DNA of 64,000 bases, taken from positions 186,001 through 250,000 of the forward strand of contig WBMZ01009030.1 of assembly GCA_013400975.1 (NCBI GenBank). The letters are read 5' to 3'. The DNA is from Atrichornis clamosus (taxonomy: Eukaryota > Chordata > Aves > Passeriformes > Menuridae). The position numbers and the translations under genes are program-made. Positions 62,124 to 64,000 of this stretch are shown piece after piece. The stretch's first letter is position 1, and every line of letters begins with the position of its first letter. A model generated the notes under the pieces. That model was not told the DNA's origin and did not search any database. It saw only the letters and a list, made by a program, of their open reading frames with translations.

Positions 62124-64000
62124 GTAAGACAGAAAAGCAGACCCATTTCTGGAAATAAAGGGAACTGCAAATATGCATTTTCAGCCCCTTTTGAAGTAAA
62201 GGAATTTTTGTTTTGATTTACTAATATAGATCTAAGTACGTAATGCATTCATTTTGAAAATATTTGACCTGGAGAATCATATATTAGTTACAAATGTTCC
62301 AATTAGAGAGAGAGAGATATATATTTCCAGACTACAAAAACATGACATGGGAGAAAAAGAAAACAACAAAATGAGCTGTGTCTTTAGAGGTCTGCAATGT
62401 TTTGGCCAACATTATCTTCTGACAGACTCTGAGGCTGATCTCAAATATAATTATTTATTGTAAAAGAATACAGTTTCATAATGTACTTGCAACTGACTTT
62501 AACAGTGACTTATTTTTTCCATGCACTGTGATTGTCCTTGTATTGGGATATATTTAATAAAAAGGCATGACTTACCCTGAGCTTGCCAGCATTCCAAAGG
62601 ATTTGGGAAGTTATATCATGTCTTTAATCCAACGCAGTGTTCTCAATTCTGAAGAAGTTATCCCTTGTGTGTCTGTGCGAACTTTGGCTGGCAAGGGGAC
62701 TCTCAGAGCAGAGTACAAGCCACAGAAACCTGCAGGCTTCTTCCTGCTCTGTGATCTAAACCTATAGCACTGATAGAGAGTTTTCCTTCCCAACACCGTG
62801 CAATTTTAGGAATATGTTGGTGTTAGGTAAAGCTTCTTCCTTACTGTGCTTCCTGTTTATGCAAAAATCCTTCTGGCATGATTCCTTTATGCCAAACAAC
62901 CCTGCCTTTTTCTGCCATTACCCGTGAGAGCATCTCACTTGCTTCTGCTTAGTTATGTTATTCCCTGGGAAGGCAAAGAGCAATGAGTTTATCCGTGTGC
63001 TGCTGCACATCCTGTCTGTGCCCTGCCTATGCACCCTGAATCCAGCTGTGCTTATGGGGGAGCTGAGGGGCACACCCTGCACTCCTGCTTTGTTGGGTAG
63101 GCCCCAACCTCCTCCATGCTCACAGAGGCTCTGATAGGAGGAATGGATTTCAACCACTGCCTTTCCTAGTTCATTACTGCTGGAAGGATGGAGATTGCTT
63201 TCATCGAGTTTTATGCAGTGTGAAATATAAAGTGAGAAAAATATGAATACAAGCTCCCCAAGTATTCATTACAGTTGCTTCCTAGGAGAAAAATCCTGGT
63301 CCCAGTAAAACCATTATCAATCTCAGTGTCTCTGTTGATTTTTGCAGAGCTGAGAAAAATTTCAGCATGGAATAGTAAGCCTTGGCCTTCCTGGTTCTGT
63401 TTGCATTTCATCAGGTAATGGAGTATCAGCTCCAGCACATTAGAAAAGCCAATCTGTATTCTGACCAGCTAAGGACTCGGTAATTTGACAGCACTTTAAG
63501 TCAACATTACTTTACAGTATTTTTAATCACAACAACATGAAAAATAGCGTGGATTATTACCCCACTAGGAAATAAATGTAAAAATGTGTAAAATGGCAAG
63601 ACAGTTAAAAAAGCCCCAAACCCACTGTTAGAAGAGACTCTCTTTAATAAGATGCAATAAAGTTTAACACTGTGACAGTCTAGAAATTGACAGTTGAATC
63701 ATCTTAAAACAATACAGTAATAGCTGTCCAGATGTAGTCCATCAACCACTTTGATACCAAGTGCCCTAGAAAAAGCATTGCAATCACCCAAGTTGTAACG
63801 GGCATTCAAGAGTTTCAAGATGTATTAGCTCAGTAGTGCTTTCATGATAACTATGCAGACCAATGTTAAGTCGTGTTTTGACTTCTATTGAACCAACTAA
63901 AATGTTCTCCAAATTAAAATATTTAGAACTGAATATCGTTGCACAAGAAATTAATTTAAAGAGACATTCCACATATTGATGTATATTATGTGCATAAATC
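62124..64000. other. AT-rich non-coding stretch to window end
   Basis: Apart from the microsatellite at 62305, no element or splice-supported frame was found. ORFs are under 80 codons and lack motifs. Confidence 0.6.
62305..62324. repeat. (AG)n(AT)n microsatellite
   Basis: AGAGAGAGAGAGA runs directly into TATATAT, forming a short compound simple repeat. Confidence 0.85.

Overview
The window looks like bird nuclear DNA, most likely from a passerine (songbird). Two observations support this. CR1 LINE 3' ends occur in both orientations, recognised by the GGTCCCTTCCAAC block and the TTCTGTGAT-type terminal repeats. At about 17.03-17.18 kb there is also a tRNA-Ile-like SINE head, with Pol III A and B boxes, fused to a CR1 3' tail. 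That architecture matches TguSINE1-type elements, which I recall as described from passerines. Repeat density is low, the sequence is AT-rich with small GC-rich patches, and one N is present at 19690. All of this fits a draft avian chromosome, in an intergenic region or a long intron.

I found no complete gene of recognisable family. None of the open reading frames shows a domain or motif I can name. The longer ones (about 150-210 codons) are roughly what 64 kb of such sequence yields by chance, and several begin at non-ATG codons. I therefore list only a few short stretches where a good acceptor, a good donor and an open frame coincide. They are low-confidence candidate exons: minus strand near 10.5 kb and 22.1 kb; plus strand near 15.0, 41.7 and 61.9 kb. 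They lie on both strands and do not assemble into one convincing transcript, so some or all may be fortuitous.

Layout: 1-13 kb is featureless AT-rich sequence with one candidate minus exon. 13.5-17 kb holds a GC-rich patch, a palindrome and a candidate exon. 17.0-17.35 kb holds the SINE and an oppositely oriented CR1 fragment. 19.44-19.80 kb is the only clear CpG-island-like segment, built partly from a 22-bp palindrome-bearing minisatellite; it is the best candidate promoter. 25.5-26.2 kb is a second GC-rich patch with a 66-bp-period duplication and a strong hairpin. 37.9-38.5 kb carries the longest ATG-initiated ORF (198 codons, minus strand), beginning in a 21-bp tandem duplication. 51.5 kb holds an old CR1 tail, 54.56-54.64 kb a 43-bp-period duplication, and 57.1-57.35 kb another small GC-rich patch. 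61.5-62.1 kb has overlapping open frames on both strands. I saw no CRISPR array, operon, intact tRNA, rRNA or recognisable viral coding region.
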